A stretch of 64,000 nt of DNA from Verrucomicrobiia bacterium DG1235 (GCA_000155695.1 DS990592.1:4809331-4873330), one strand, 5' to 3'. Positions 9,443-19,777 are shown, counted from the first letter of the stretch. A program made the numbers and translations. Notes: generated by a model not told the origin, from the sequence alone.

Positions 9443-12400
9443 ATGTGTGTTAGAGCTGAGATTTCGAAGTGTACGCTACCGACTTATCCTTTGGGTGAGC
9501 CGGAGAAGAATCCCTTGTTTTTCGAGAAGCGAGTGTATCAGGGATCGAACGGAAAGGTGTATCCACTGCCGTTTATCGACAAGGTTTACGATGAGCCGGT
9601 GGATCGAGAGTACCAGCTGGTGACATTGGAAAACGAATACGTTTATCTGGAGATGTTGCCGGAGATCGGCGGGCGGATATTCAAGGGTCAGGACAAGACG
9701 AACGAGGACTACGATTTCTTCTATCGGCAGGATGCGATCAAGCCCGCTCTAGTGGGCTTAGCGGGACCGTGGTTGTCGGGTGGGGTTGAGTTTAATTGGC
9801 CGCAGCATCATCGACCCGGTACTTATATGCCAACCGATGTTTTTATCGAAGAAGAGGCGGATGGGGCGCGCACAGTTTGGATGTCGGAGATCGATCCCTT
9901 GCAGCGGATGAAGGGGATGCATGGAGTTAGGCTGAGGCCCGGAAGTTCGTTGGTGGAGCTGCGCGTGCGCTTGTTTAATCGCACTCCGGTGACGCAGACT
10001 TTTCTCTGGTGGGCGAATGTGGCAGCGAAGGTGCACGATAATTTTCAGAGCTTTTTTCCGCCGGATGTTCACTACGTGGCCGACCATGCGGTGAGGGCGA
10101 TGAGCTCCTTTCCGGAAGCGAAGAACGACTATTACGGAGTCGACTACGCGGGACGATCCGGGGCGAACGACTTGAGTTGGTACAAGAACATTCCGGTACC
10201 GACGAGTTACATGGTATGCGACACTCAAGGCGGATTTTTCGGTGGTTACGATTTCAACAAGCAAGGCGGGTTTGTGCATGTGGCCAACAGGCACCTCTCG
10301 CCCGGCAAGAAGCAGTGGACTTGGGGGAATCATGAATTTGGATGGGCTTGGGATAGGGAGCTTACCGATGAGGGCGGCCCGTATGTCGAGCTCATGGCTG
10401 GTGTGTACACGGATAACCAGCCCGATTTTTCCTATCTGCTGCCCTATGAGACGAAGACGTTTTCGCAGTATTGGTGGCCGATTCAGAAGACCGGTCCCGT
10501 GCAAGAAGCGAACGAAGAGATGGCTCTTCGCTTGGTCGTTCGCAAGGATAGGACGATAGAGGCCGCCTTGAATGTTTCGCGGGTGCAGGTGGGGCTTCGC
10601 ATTCGAATGACGGAGGCGGATATCGTGATTCTGGATACAGAGTTGGACTTGGCTCCAGGAGATCTTTGGGCATCGACAGAGTACGCCCTTGCGGGCGAAA
10701 GCGCGCATCGGCTGGAGTTCTCGGTGTACGACCAGAGCGGCAAAACGCTCGGGCGCTATCGTCCAGCGGCGGAAGGTGAAAAGCGGGAACGCCGCCGCGA
10801 GGTAGCGGTCGAGCCTGAGGAAGCTGAGGCGATCGAATCGGTGGAAAAGCTTTTTCTGGTGGGCGAGCACCTCGAGCAGTACCGTCACCCGACGCGCGAT
10901 CCAGAAGTGTATTGGAAGGAAGGCTTGAAGCGGGATGCGGGCGATGCCCGATGTCATTTGGCGCTTGGCAAGGCCGCTTTAAAGCGTGGGGAATTCGTCG
11001 AGGCTCGGACGCATTTTGACGCGGCGATTGCTCGTTACACGCGGCATCATCCCAATCCTTCGAGTGGGGAGGCCCACTATTACGCGGGACTTAGCCGTCG
11101 CTACCTGGGTCAGTTCGAGGAAGCCTATGCTCTGTTCTTTCGGGCAACATGGAATTATGAATGGAGATCGGCGGCTTATTATGAGTTGGGCTGCATCGAC
11201 TTTGCAAAGGGCCGATTTACTGCGGCTCGAAATCAAGCTAGGAGTAGTTTAGAAACGAATACGAAAAACAATAAGGCCGGTGTTCTCCTAGCTTTGGCTT
11301 TGATGGAGCTTGGGGAGCTAGAGAATGCGAGGGAAGCTTTGGATGAGGTGTTGAAGCGGGACGCTTTGGATCCGTGGGCGAATTACGAAGCGGCGCGACA
11401 GTCCGGCGGCGATCTGGAGGCGTTTCGATTGCGGTTTCGAAACGACGCTCAAACAGTGCTGGATTTGGTTTTTGAATACGCGAGCCTTGGAGCGTTTGAG
11501 AAGGCAGAGTCCTTGCTAGAGTGGCACTTGTCCGCGGCAAGCGTTGCCGTGGCGACTCCAAATCCCTTGGAGCGCTCGCAAATGACGCTGTATTGTCTGG
11601 CTTGGTTGCGAGATCGAATGGGCAAGTCGTCGTCGTCGGAGGTCTTAGGTAAGGCGAATGCTCAGAGCTCGGACTACTTTTTCCCTTCACGCTGGGAAGA
11701 GCAGCTCGTCCTCGAATGGGCTTGTTCGAAGAGTATGGCGGATCTTCCGCGTTTCGGCTTGGGCAACTACTATTGCGACAAACGTCGTCACGAGGATGCG
11801 ATACGGGTTTGGGTTGAAGCGGTTGAAGGCGATACGAAGATCGCGACGGTTCATCGAAACCTCGGGATCGCGTATTGGAATTGTCGCAGAGACTCGACTC
11901 AAGCCCGTGCGTTCTATCAAGGAGCGATCGAGCTCGATCAAAGCGATGCGCGTTTGCTTTTTGAATACGACCAGTTGCGCAAGAGAATCGGGGATGATTT
12001 GAGCGAGCGGCTTGCAACGCTTGAAGCGAATCGGGACTTAGTGATGTCGCGCGATGACGCTTGTGTTGAGTATGTATCGCTTCTTAACGAAAGTTTTCGC
12101 CATGAGGATGCTTTAGCTTTGTTGACCAGTCGCCGCTTTCACCCTTGGGAAGGCGGCGAGGGAAGGGTGTTGCGTCAATTTACCGCTGCGAAGATCGGAC
12201 TCGGGAAAGCTAGCCTTAAAGACGGGGACTTCGAGAGGGCTTTGAGCTATTTCGAGGAAGCCTTTGATACGCCTGAAAATCTCGGTGAAGCCTACCATTT
12301 CCTGCAAGCCAAGGCGGATGTGAATTTCTGGATAGGGAAAACGTTAAAGGCTCTCGGGCGCGAAGAGGCAGCGGCTTACCGTTTTGAGGCAAGCGCTAGG

Positions 12401-12685
12401 GAGAAGAATGACTTTCAAGATATGGAGGTTGTCGCATTTTCTGAAGTTTCCTATTTTCAAGGCTTGTCTCTTATAGAACTCGGGCGAGAGGTCGAAGCTC
12501 GAGAGCTTTTTGAGGCCATGGTTTCTTATGTAGAAACAGAGCTCGGGAAGGAGGCGAAGATCGACTACTTTGCGACTTCTTTGCCCAATCTCCTTGTATT
12601 TGAGGATGACATACAAACGACGCGAGACGATCGTTTGGAGAAGCTGCGCAAGCTAGCTCTCTCTGGAATAAGCCAATTGGCCTGA
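9443..12685 (+). CDS. DUF5107 domain protein with TPR repeats
   Basis: About 1,080 residues with no signal peptide, so probably cytoplasmic. Residues 30-370 are a DUF5107 domain, a beta-rich fold related to galactose mutarotase-like domains, with LPEIGGRIFKGQDKTNEDYD, GGVEFNWPQHHRP and NHEFGWAWDRELTDEGGPYV. From about residue 480 to the end are tetratricopeptide repeats (for example HYYAGLSRRYLGQFEEAYAL). The frame is open further upstream to 9350, but that part has no family similarity, so ATG 9443 (MCVRAEISKCTLP) was chosen; no strong ribosome site decides it. The protein sits between an AraC regulator and a GH2 gene 33 bases downstream, and DUF5107/TPR proteins are often found in glycan loci. 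The reaction is unknown; a glycosidase or sugar-binding role is inference. Confidence 0.85.
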   Translation: MCVRAEISKCTLPTYPLGEPEKNPLFFEKRVYQGSNGKVYPLPFIDKVYDEPVDREYQLVTLENEYVYLEMLPEIGGRIFKGQDKTNEDYDFFYRQDAIKPALVGLAGPWLSGGVEFNWPQHHRPGTYMPTDVFIEEEADGARTVWMSEIDPLQRMKGMHGVRLRPGSSLVELRVRLFNRTPVTQTFLWWANVAAKVHDNFQSFFPPDVHYVADHAVRAMSSFPEAKNDYYGVDYAGRSGANDLSWYKNIPVPTSYMVCDTQGGFFGGYDFNKQGGFVHVANRHLSPGKKQWTWGNHEFGWAWDRELTDEGGPYVELMAGVYTDNQPDFSYLLPYETKTFSQYWWPIQKTGPVQEANEEMALRLVVRKDRTIEAALNVSRVQVGLRIRMTEADIVILDTELDLAPGDLWASTEYALAGESAHRLEFSVYDQSGKTLGRYRPAAEGEKRERRREVAVEPEEAEAIESVEKLFLVGEHLEQYRHPTRDPEVYWKEGLKRDAGDARCHLALGKAALKRGEFVEARTHFDAAIARYTRHHPNPSSGEAHYYAGLSRRYLGQFEEAYALFFRATWNYEWRSAAYYELGCIDFAKGRFTAARNQARSSLETNTKNNKAGVLLALALMELGELENAREALDEVLKRDALDPWANYEAARQSGGDLEAFRLRFRNDAQTVLDLVFEYASLGAFEKAESLLEWHLSAASVAVATPNPLERSQMTLYCLAWLRDRMGKSSSSEVLGKANAQSSDYFFPSRWEEQLVLEWACSKSMADLPRFGLGNYYCDKRRHEDAIRVWVEAVEGDTKIATVHRNLGIAYWNCRRDSTQARAFYQGAIELDQSDARLLFEYDQLRKRIGDDLSERLATLEANRDLVMSRDDACVEYVSLLNESFRHEDALALLTSRRFHPWEGGEGRVLRQFTAAKIGLGKASLKDGDFERALSYFEEAFDTPENLGEAYHFLQAKADVNFWIGKTLKALGREEAAAYRFEASAREKNDFQDMEVVAFSEVSYFQGLSLIELGREVEARELFEAMVSYVETELGKEAKIDYFATSLPNLLVFEDDIQTTRDDRLEKLRKLALSGISQLA

Positions 12686-12718
12686 ATATACTCTCTTGTT
12701 GCAAGCTCCGTATTTTGA

Positions 12719-15553
12719 ATGAACTTACTTAAAAAATCCTGTTTTCTTATGCTTCCACTTTCATTCGCCCATTCAATTGAAACTCAGTCACTCGAGGGAG
12801 AGTGGCGCTTTGCCTTGGATTTAGGGAATTCCGGGATAGAAGAACGATGGTTTGACCAGACCCTTGACGGGCGCGTTTTGCTTCCGGGGGATCTAACGTC
12901 TCAGGGTATTGGGAATCCGATTACAGTTGATACGCCATGGGTGGGCAGCGTATTTGACGCTTCGTATTACAAGGCCGAACGCTTTGCTCCGTATCGCGAG
13001 CCCGACAACATAAAGGTACCATTCTGGCTCCAGCCTGAATTGTACTATGCCGGACCCGCTTGGTATCAGAGAAAGATAACTTTTGATGACGCATGGGTGG
13101 GCAAACGCGTGACCTTGAGCCTTGAGCGCCCGCATTGGAAGACGACGGTTTGGCTCGATGGGCGTGAGATCGGATCTGACGTGAGTCTGAGTACTGTGCA
13201 TGTCTACGATCTCGGTGTTGTAGTGGCAGCAGGCGTGCGCACGCTTACGATTCGTGTCGATAATTCGAGTGTCGTTGATGTCGGAGAGAACTCGCATAGC
13301 GTATCGGACCATACGCAAGGGAACTGGAACGGGATCGTCGGTCGAATAGAGCTTGCGGTCAGCGAACCTGTTTGGGTTGATGGGCTGCGCGTGTATCCGG
13401 ATGCGGATACGAATCAGGTGCGAATCGAGGGAACGATTCGAAACGCGACCGGTAAGTCAGTGGTAGGCGAGCTTGGGGTTGCGGTTGTTCCGTTAATGGG
13501 CGCAGCTCCGTTAATGGGCGAAGCAGTGTCGCAGGGGTTGGATTTCGAAGGTGAATCGATTCGATTTGAAGCGGTGTATTCGTTTTCTGGTGATGCAAGT
13601 CTTTGGAGCGAGTTTACTCCGGAACTCTACGAACTAGGCGTGGAGCTGAAACTGAATGACCGCGTGGAGAGCAATGTTTCGAAGACTCGGTTTGGATTTC
13701 GCAAGATCGAAGCTGATGGGCGTCAGTTGCGAATTAATGGGCGTAAGCTTTTTCTGCGGGGGACTTTGGAGTGCGCGATTTTTCCCAAAACAGGGTACCC
13801 GCCGACAGATGTGGCGTCATGGCAAAAGGTTTATGCGGCGGTGCAGGCGCATGGTTTGAACCATGTGCGCTTTCACTCCTGGTGTCCACCTGAGGCCGCG
13901 TTTGTGGCGGCGGATGAGATGGGGGTCTATCTGCAAGTCGAGGCTGCGTCTTGGCCGAACCAGAGCACGACTCTTGGAGACGGAGCTCCGATTGACGAAT
14001 GGATAGAGGCGGAGACGAAGCGGGTGCTCGCTGCTTATGGTAACCATGCTTCCTTCGTCCTGATGGCATCTGGCAACGAGCCCGGCGGGGAAAGGCATGA
14101 GGAGTGGTTGCAAGGCTGGGTGGCACGCCGCAAGGCGTCGGATGATCGACGACTGTATACGGGTGGAGCCGGTTGGCCTCAGATATCAGAAAACGAATTC
14201 CACGTCACCTCCGATCCGCGTATTCAGCAATGGGGAGATGGTTTGAAGTCCCGTATCAACAGCCTGCCTCCGGAAACGATGACCGACTATCGGGACTATA
14301 TCGAAGAACGAGCGGTGCCGGTGGTCAGCCATGAGATCGGCCAGTGGTGCGTGTATCCAAATTTCGAGGAGATGGATAAGTACACCGGCTATTTGAAGCC
14401 GAAGAATTTTGAAATTTTTCGGGAATGGCTAGAAGCGAAGGAGATGGGGCATTTGGCGAAGGATTTTGTGATGGCTTCCGGGAAGTTGCAGGCGCTTTGC
14501 TACAAGGAAGACATCGAGTCCGCTTTGCGGACTTCAGGCATGGGCGGGTTTCAGCTGCTCGACCTGCATGACTTTCCCGGGCAGGGAACAGCTTTGGTCG
14601 GGGTGCTCGATCCGTTTTGGGAGGAGAAGGGATATATTTCGCCAGCGGAGTATGGTCGATTCTGCAATGCGGTGGTGCCATTGGCACGTTTCGCGAAGCG
14701 CGTGTTTACGCAAGGCGAGCGCGTGACGGTCGGACTCGAACTTAGTCATTACGGGGCGGATACGTTTCGGTCGGCAACTCCGGTTTGGAAATTGATCAAC
14801 GAGGCGGGCGTGACGGTGCGATCTGGAGAGCTCGCGTCACGCGACTTGCCGGCAGAGGGGCTTTTGACGCTTGGCGAACTGGAGCTCGATTTCGCCGGAT
14901 TGGCGAGTCCGGCTCGGTATCGTTTCGAGTTAGCGATTGCAGGCACCGAGTTTGCGAACGACTGGAATCTCTGGGTGTATCCAGAATCGAAAGACTCGAA
15001 TGTAGGGACGGAAGTTCAGTTTGTTCGCGAACTCGATGATGGAGCTCTGAAGGCGCTTGAAGGGGGCGGGACGATTGTCTTGCAGATTGATCCCAAGCAG
15101 GTGCAAGGCGATACGGATGGGCCGGTACAGCTTGGCTTTTCGACGACTTTTTGGAATACGTCTTGGACCGGCGGGCAGGCTCCGCATACGATGGGTATCC
15201 TTTGTAATCCGGAGCACGCAGCTTTGGCTGAATTTCCGACGGAGTTCCACAGCGATTGGCAGTGGTGGTATGTGATCACCAACTCGGCGGCTATGATTCT
15301 CGATGACTTGCCTGCGGAGATTAAGCCGATCGTTCGCGTAGTGGATGATTGGTTTCATGTTCGCCGGCTCGCCTTGGCCTTCGAAGTGAAGGTAGGCAAG
15401 GGCCGTCTTATCGTGACCAGCGTGGACTTGGACGCGGAGGAGAATCCGGTGGTCGCCCAATTTAGGAAGAGTCTTCTCGACTACGCAGGGGAAGCGGTTG
15501 AAGCGGATTTGGTGGAGGTCGACGCGGCTGCGATCCGTTCCTTGTATCGATAG
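12719..15553 (+). CDS. GH2-like glycosidase, secreted, 944 residues
   Basis: Second GH2-clan enzyme, in the same direction as the DUF5107 gene and probably cotranscribed with it. Signal peptide residues 1-18. The N-terminal sugar-binding domain holds WYQRKITFDDAWVGKRV, and the barrel has acid/base E454 in MASGNEPGGE and nucleophile E539 in VVSHEIGQW. It is the type usually annotated as 'sugar-binding domain / GH2 TIM barrel' protein, more distant from LacZ than the GH2 at 1352. A small in-frame tandem duplication (two copies of an 18-base unit near 13487-13522, giving PLMGAAPLMGEA) lies in the Ig-like domain. The stop is 35 bases from the convergent SulP stop. Substrate is uncertain: beta-galactoside, glucuronide or xyloside are possible. 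Confidence 0.85.
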   Translation: MNLLKKSCFLMLPLSFAHSIETQSLEGEWRFALDLGNSGIEERWFDQTLDGRVLLPGDLTSQGIGNPITVDTPWVGSVFDASYYKAERFAPYREPDNIKVPFWLQPELYYAGPAWYQRKITFDDAWVGKRVTLSLERPHWKTTVWLDGREIGSDVSLSTVHVYDLGVVVAAGVRTLTIRVDNSSVVDVGENSHSVSDHTQGNWNGIVGRIELAVSEPVWVDGLRVYPDADTNQVRIEGTIRNATGKSVVGELGVAVVPLMGAAPLMGEAVSQGLDFEGESIRFEAVYSFSGDASLWSEFTPELYELGVELKLNDRVESNVSKTRFGFRKIEADGRQLRINGRKLFLRGTLECAIFPKTGYPPTDVASWQKVYAAVQAHGLNHVRFHSWCPPEAAFVAADEMGVYLQVEAASWPNQSTTLGDGAPIDEWIEAETKRVLAAYGNHASFVLMASGNEPGGERHEEWLQGWVARRKASDDRRLYTGGAGWPQISENEFHVTSDPRIQQWGDGLKSRINSLPPETMTDYRDYIEERAVPVVSHEIGQWCVYPNFEEMDKYTGYLKPKNFEIFREWLEAKEMGHLAKDFVMASGKLQALCYKEDIESALRTSGMGGFQLLDLHDFPGQGTALVGVLDPFWEEKGYISPAEYGRFCNAVVPLARFAKRVFTQGERVTVGLELSHYGADTFRSATPVWKLINEAGVTVRSGELASRDLPAEGLLTLGELELDFAGLASPARYRFELAIAGTEFANDWNLWVYPESKDSNVGTEVQFVRELDDGALKALEGGGTIVLQIDPKQVQGDTDGPVQLGFSTTFWNTSWTGGQAPHTMGILCNPEHAALAEFPTEFHSDWQWWYVITNSAAMILDDLPAEIKPIVRVVDDWFHVRRLALAFEVKVGKGRLIVTSVDLDAEENPVVAQFRKSLLDYAGEAVEADLVEVDAAAIRSLYR

Positions 15554-15587
15554 GTTTTGGATAGGCATCGCAGGTTGCTGCGTTTGC

Positions 15588-17333
15588 TTATTCGGGTTCG
15601 CTTTTTGGCTGTTTGCGGCCGAAGAGGAGGATGTCGGCTGAGCTTACCCCAAGGAGCGTTTGAGTGCGTTTGAGCGCGTTGCGCGTGCTGAGGGTCACAT
15701 TGTCAGGAGTATAGGCGAAGATGTTTTCCGGACCGATAAGCTTGGTGACATTCGTATTGTCGAGCACGTGGAGAATTTCCGGCATGGCTCCGCTAACGAT
15801 GACGTGGACCTGCCGCTTGCGGGCTTGCTGGACGAAGTCTCCGATGGCGAGGGCTCCGGTGGCGTCGAGGTGGCGAGCGTTTTTGAGGCGGAGGATGATG
15901 GCTTTGAGCTCGGGACGACTTGCCAGTTGGCGTAATTGCTCTTCGAATACGTCGGTGGATCCAAAAAAGAGGTCGCCTTCGACGTGCATGATTGAAATGG
16001 CGGCGGCGTGTTCGGTTTCTTTTTCGGCGAGTTCTCCGCGTTCGTTGAAGCCGTATTCTACGAGATCGGGAGTCGACGCCTTTTTTAGAAACAAGAGAAT
16101 GGAGGCGGCGACGCCTGCGTAGATGGCGGTATCGAGTGGAAAAAGCAGTCCAGCGGAGAATGTGACGAGAAAGGTGGTGGCGTCGGATTTAGTGGCTTTG
16201 AGAAGAGCCTTTATGGTGGTTGGGCGTATGAGGGAAATGCCGACGAGGATGACGAGTGCGGCGAGGGCGGGTTTGGGTACGTAGCCAATGACGGGGCCGA
16301 GTAGGAGGGCGCCAGCGATGAGTATCGCCCCGCTGGTCATGCTGGAGATGGGAGTGCGAGCTCCGCTGGCGTGGTTGAGGGTGGAGCGTGTGAGGGATCC
16401 TGATACGGGCATGCCTGACCCGAATGCGTTTACTGTATCCGCGATTCCCATACTTATCATTTGTTGGCGGATATCGACGGTGTCGCCTGCTTGGGATGCA
16501 AGGGATTTCGCTATGGACGCGCTTTCGAGCAAGGAGAGGAAGGCGATGGCAAAGGCGACTCCGAGCAAGTCGTGCATTTGCTCGAAGTCGAAAATCGGTA
16601 GACTGATTGGCCACTTGCCGATGGGCACGGAGTCGAGGGATTGGAAGGTATAGCCGAAGCGAGGAGCGTACCAGGCGGCGAGCGCTGCTGCGGCGAGCGT
16701 GACGGCGACGTAGGGAATGGACTTGAGCCAGCGTTTAAGGGCGAGGGCGAGTAGTATGGTGCCTGCCGAGAGGATGAGAGCGGAGGGTGAAAAGGTGCTG
16801 ATGTGTTTAATTGTGAGGACCAGTGATTCCCAGAAGCTGGCGGCCCGAGGGGCTTCGATACCGAGGGCAGGCTTGAGTTGATTGATGATTATGAGGAGGG
16901 CGGCGGCGCTGACGTAGCCGGTGACGACGCTGCGGGATACGTAGCGAATGACGATATCGGCGCGAATGAGGGCGCCGAGAATCATGATGGCCGCGATCAT
17001 GAGGAGCAGTAGCGGCATGGCGGCGATTCGCGTGGGCTCCGGCCAATCGAGAGAGAGGAATCCGCTGAGGAGGAGGACGGCGCTGGCGTTGGTCGGACCC
17101 AGCATGAGAAAGCGGGAGCTTCCGAACAGGGAACCGCAGAGGGATCCGATGGCGCTGGAGTATATGCCGAAGTTTACGGGGAGTCCGGCGATCATGGCGT
17201 AGGCCATGCCTTGGGGAAAATCGAGCAGAGCTACGTTTGCGCCCGCCTTGGTGTCAGCTGCGAGGTCTTTGCGGCGGTAGCCTTTGAGGAACCGGAGAAG
17301 AGGGAGGCGCGGACGGGAGGTCTTTGTTCGCAT
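15588..17333 (-). CDS. SulP family anion transporter with STAS domain
   Basis: Inner-membrane anion permease of the SulP/SLC26 family (sulfate, bicarbonate or a carboxylate), 581 residues. The N-terminal 420 residues hold 10-12 hydrophobic segments with family motifs DFPQGMAYAMIAGLPVNFGI near residue 38, GSLFGSSRFLMLGPTNASA and SGMPVSGSLTRSTLNHASGA. Residues 440-550 are a STAS domain (RLKNARHLDATGALAIGDF). No sulfatase or sulfate-assimilation gene is in the window, so sulfate as the ion is only a family default. It reads away from the oxidoreductase pair, separated by about 310 bases. Confidence 0.9.
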   Translation of the reverse strand: MRTKTSRPRLPLLRFLKGYRRKDLAADTKAGANVALLDFPQGMAYAMIAGLPVNFGIYSSAIGSLCGSLFGSSRFLMLGPTNASAVLLLSGFLSLDWPEPTRIAAMPLLLLMIAAIMILGALIRADIVIRYVSRSVVTGYVSAAALLIIINQLKPALGIEAPRAASFWESLVLTIKHISTFSPSALILSAGTILLALALKRWLKSIPYVAVTLAAAALAAWYAPRFGYTFQSLDSVPIGKWPISLPIFDFEQMHDLLGVAFAIAFLSLLESASIAKSLASQAGDTVDIRQQMISMGIADTVNAFGSGMPVSGSLTRSTLNHASGARTPISSMTSGAILIAGALLLGPVIGYVPKPALAALVILVGISLIRPTTIKALLKATKSDATTFLVTFSAGLLFPLDTAIYAGVAASILLFLKKASTPDLVEYGFNERGELAEKETEHAAAISIMHVEGDLFFGSTDVFEEQLRQLASRPELKAIILRLKNARHLDATGALAIGDFVQQARKRQVHVIVSGAMPEILHVLDNTNVTKLIGPENIFAYTPDNVTLSTRNALKRTQTLLGVSSADILLFGRKQPKSEPE

Positions 17334-17642
17334 CAGCTTATCGGTTGCAGGGTGGCTCAGTGGAGAAGGCCGAGTGGCTGAATCAGCCGAGCAGCTTGCG
17401 GGCGAGTGTCTGAGCTTTTTTGCATCGATTGGGAGGTAAGCTCTTTTTCGATGCGGTGTCGATAATCGCTTCTAGGAAGTTGGCTGAGCAGACAAAGCTG
17501 ATTGGTAGAGCCTATGATGCAACTAACAGGTTGCTATAAAGAGAAAGGAATCAGGTGGATTTCATTTCAACGCTTTAGCGAATAGATGGGCAAGGGCTTG
17601 AATGGCATTTTTATCTGATTGGGCTCGTGGACGGACCGAACG
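17334..17642. other. Intergenic stretch, no gene seen
   Basis: 309 bases between the SulP start and the alcohol dehydrogenase stop. No coding frame of family type, repeat or clear terminator was seen. It should hold the SulP promoter. Confidence 0.4.
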
Positions 17643-18719
17643 CTAGGCGAGCTCTTCGTCGAAGCAGACAGCGACTTTGCCGCAGTTTCCGGAGGACATG
17701 AGTTCGTATGCTTGAGAAACCCGATCGAGAGAGAATCGATGCGTGACAAGATCGGCCGGATGGATGCCCCAACGCACAAGCCGTTCCAGTAGCTCTTCCA
17801 TTTTCCAGGTGGAGGTAACCCACGAACCGAAGAGGGTCTTCTGATCATGTATCATATCCGGCGAAGGATCGAAGCTGAGGCTGTTTCCCTCTCCGATGAG
17901 GACGATGCGTCCCCATTTTCTAGTGGCTTGTATGGCGGTTTTGCGAGCGGCTGGATGAGCGGAGCAATCGATAGCTCTTTCGACGCCGTGACCTCCTGTA
18001 AGTGCCCGGATTTCGGATACATTGTCAGGACCCGCCTTGAGAACGTGATCACAAAGTCCTAGGTCTTTAGCGATTTTTAGTCGAGGTTCGAGGGCGTCGG
18101 TGCCAATGATTTTCTGAGCTCCGAGAGCTTTGGCGAGCATCGCGGTCGCGAGGCCTACGGGGCCTAGTCCGGTGATGAGGACGGCGTCGTTTCCGCAGAT
18201 GCCAATCTTTTCAAGACCTTCATAGACAGTTCCAAATCCGCAGGCGACCTGTGCTCCGTCGAGGTAACTTAGTTCGTCTGGCAGGGCGAGCAGGTCTTTC
18301 TCTTCGGCGATCATATATGGAGCCATGCCGCCGTCTCTTTGCCAGCCATACGCTCTTCGGTAGGTTTCGTTGGTGCAGGATATCATGTATCCACGTCGAC
18401 AGTCGTTGCAGACGCCGCAACCCGATATGTGGTAGACGACGACGCGATCACCTTTTTTAAAGCGGCGACAACCAGGTCCTGTGCTTTCGATAATACCTGC
18501 TGGCTCGTGGCCTGCTATGACGCCTTGGTAGCCTTCCGGTCCTTTTCCGAGGTGTTCGTGGTAGATACAGCGGATGTCCGATCCGCATATAGTGGATGCT
18601 TTTACTCGGATAAGAACTTCGCCATGACTTGGTTTGCTCAGTTCGAACTCTTTCAATTCTGCGGTGCTGTCACCGGGAAGTATGGCTCCTTGGATACGGT
18701 CTGGAATTGCGGTTTTCAT
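17643..18719 (-). CDS. Zinc-dependent medium-chain alcohol dehydrogenase
   Basis: NAD(P)-dependent MDR dehydrogenase of the sorbitol/threonine/galactitol dehydrogenase type, 358 residues, cytoplasmic. Catalytic zinc ligands are in STICGSDIR and GHEPAG. The structural zinc cysteines are in CGVCNDCRRGYMISC. The Rossmann motif is GLGPVGLATAMLAKALG and is followed by an acidic residue (GTDALE), which suggests NAD rather than NADP. The aldo/keto reductase lies 27 bases upstream in the same direction, so the two probably form an operon for oxidising or reducing a released sugar. The substrate is inference; a galactose, arabinose or fucose pathway is possible. Confidence 0.88.
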   Translation of the reverse strand: MKTAIPDRIQGAILPGDSTAELKEFELSKPSHGEVLIRVKASTICGSDIRCIYHEHLGKGPEGYQGVIAGHEPAGIIESTGPGCRRFKKGDRVVVYHISGCGVCNDCRRGYMISCTNETYRRAYGWQRDGGMAPYMIAEEKDLLALPDELSYLDGAQVACGFGTVYEGLEKIGICGNDAVLITGLGPVGLATAMLAKALGAQKIIGTDALEPRLKIAKDLGLCDHVLKAGPDNVSEIRALTGGHGVERAIDCSAHPAARKTAIQATRKWGRIVLIGEGNSLSFDPSPDMIHDQKTLFGSWVTSTWKMEELLERLVRWGIHPADLVTHRFSLDRVSQAYELMSSGNCGKVAVCFDEELA

Positions 18720-18746
18720 TTGGATCGTAGTTATTTCGATTTTGGT

Positions 18747-19754
18747 TCAACTTGGGATGGAGCCATCGAGATCCCAAAGATCTTCCCAATTTCGAGCTCC
18801 TTGCCATAGGAAGACTTGCCCTTTTATGAGTCGGCAGTTTCGGTCGATTTTAGAGATTGCCTTCATTTCCGAATCAGTCAGCGGGTCTTCTAGAATGGCG
18901 CGCAAGTTGGCTCGATAGTTGCTCGGATTTTTCGACATTGGGATCGGGATTTGCCCGCGTTGAGCGGCCCATTTTAGACAAACTGCGGTGGGGTGAGTAT
19001 CGTGTGCTTGAGCGATGGATACGATTGTCGGGTCTTCCAAATCCGAAGTGTCATCCGCAGTTCTGTCGCGTTCGGGTCTACTAGGTGAGCCCAAGGGGCA
19101 ATACCCGATTGGGACTATTTCGTGGCTTTGCAGAAAAGAGAAAAGCTCCGCTTGTTGGAAGTGCGGGTGTATCTCCATCTCGTTGCAGGCAGGCTTGATG
19201 GAGGCGTCTGCGAGGAGGAGCTTCAGCTTTGGGATTGTCATGTTCGAAACGCCGATGTTTCGAACGAGGCCCCGAGCGAGTAGACTTTCCATGGCTTCCC
19301 ATGTTTTCATGAACTCAAGATGTGAATACGGACGCGAATCCGGGCTTCTGGAATCTACGGAGCAACCCGGCGGGTGGAAGTTTGGGAAGGGCCAGTGGAC
19401 GAGATAGAGATCGAGGTAGTCTAAACGCAGGTTTTCAAGCGAGCGTTCGCAGGCGGAGATCGTGTCTTGAGGGGCGTGGTGATTGTTCCAGACTTTGGAA
19501 TTGATCCAAAGCTCTTCGCGAGGAATGCCTCCGGCTTGCATGGCTTCAAGCGAACGTCCGATCTCGAATTCGTTTCCGTAGACTTCGGCGCAGTCGAAAT
19601 GTCGGTAGCCTGCTTCGGCGGCTCCAATAGTAGCCTCTGCCATTTCTTCGGGAGAAACGTGGTCGGAGCCGAATGTGCCCATACCGATAATGGGCATGGC
19701 ACCTTGGGGCATCGCGCGACGCGGCGCGGTGGTGGGGGCAATCGAATCTGTCAT
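18747..19754 (-). CDS. Aldo/keto reductase
   Basis: Aldo/keto reductase, 335 residues, cytoplasmic, NADP-linked by family. The catalytic tetrad can be seen: Asp and Tyr in HFDCAEVYGNE, Lys in INSKVWNN and His in YLVHWPF. The cofactor pocket signature IPMSKNPSNYRANL is close to the C terminus. It is the first gene of the pair with the zinc dehydrogenase and is divergent from an AraC regulator 99 bases away. Together they look like a regulated sugar oxidoreductase unit. Substrate unknown. Confidence 0.9.
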   Translation of the reverse strand: MTDSIAPTTAPRRAMPQGAMPIIGMGTFGSDHVSPEEMAEATIGAAEAGYRHFDCAEVYGNEFEIGRSLEAMQAGGIPREELWINSKVWNNHHAPQDTISACERSLENLRLDYLDLYLVHWPFPNFHPPGCSVDSRSPDSRPYSHLEFMKTWEAMESLLARGLVRNIGVSNMTIPKLKLLLADASIKPACNEMEIHPHFQQAELFSFLQSHEIVPIGYCPLGSPSRPERDRTADDTSDLEDPTIVSIAQAHDTHPTAVCLKWAAQRGQIPIPMSKNPSNYRANLRAILEDPLTDSEMKAISKIDRNCRLIKGQVFLWQGARNWEDLWDLDGSIPS

Positions 19755-19777
19755 AATGTCGGAGTAGGGTGGGATTT

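Noticed and set aside
15588-17333. SulP gene as evidence for a sulfated glycan target
   Set aside because: No sulfatase or formylglycine-generating enzyme is visible in the window; SulP transporters also move bicarbonate and carboxylates.
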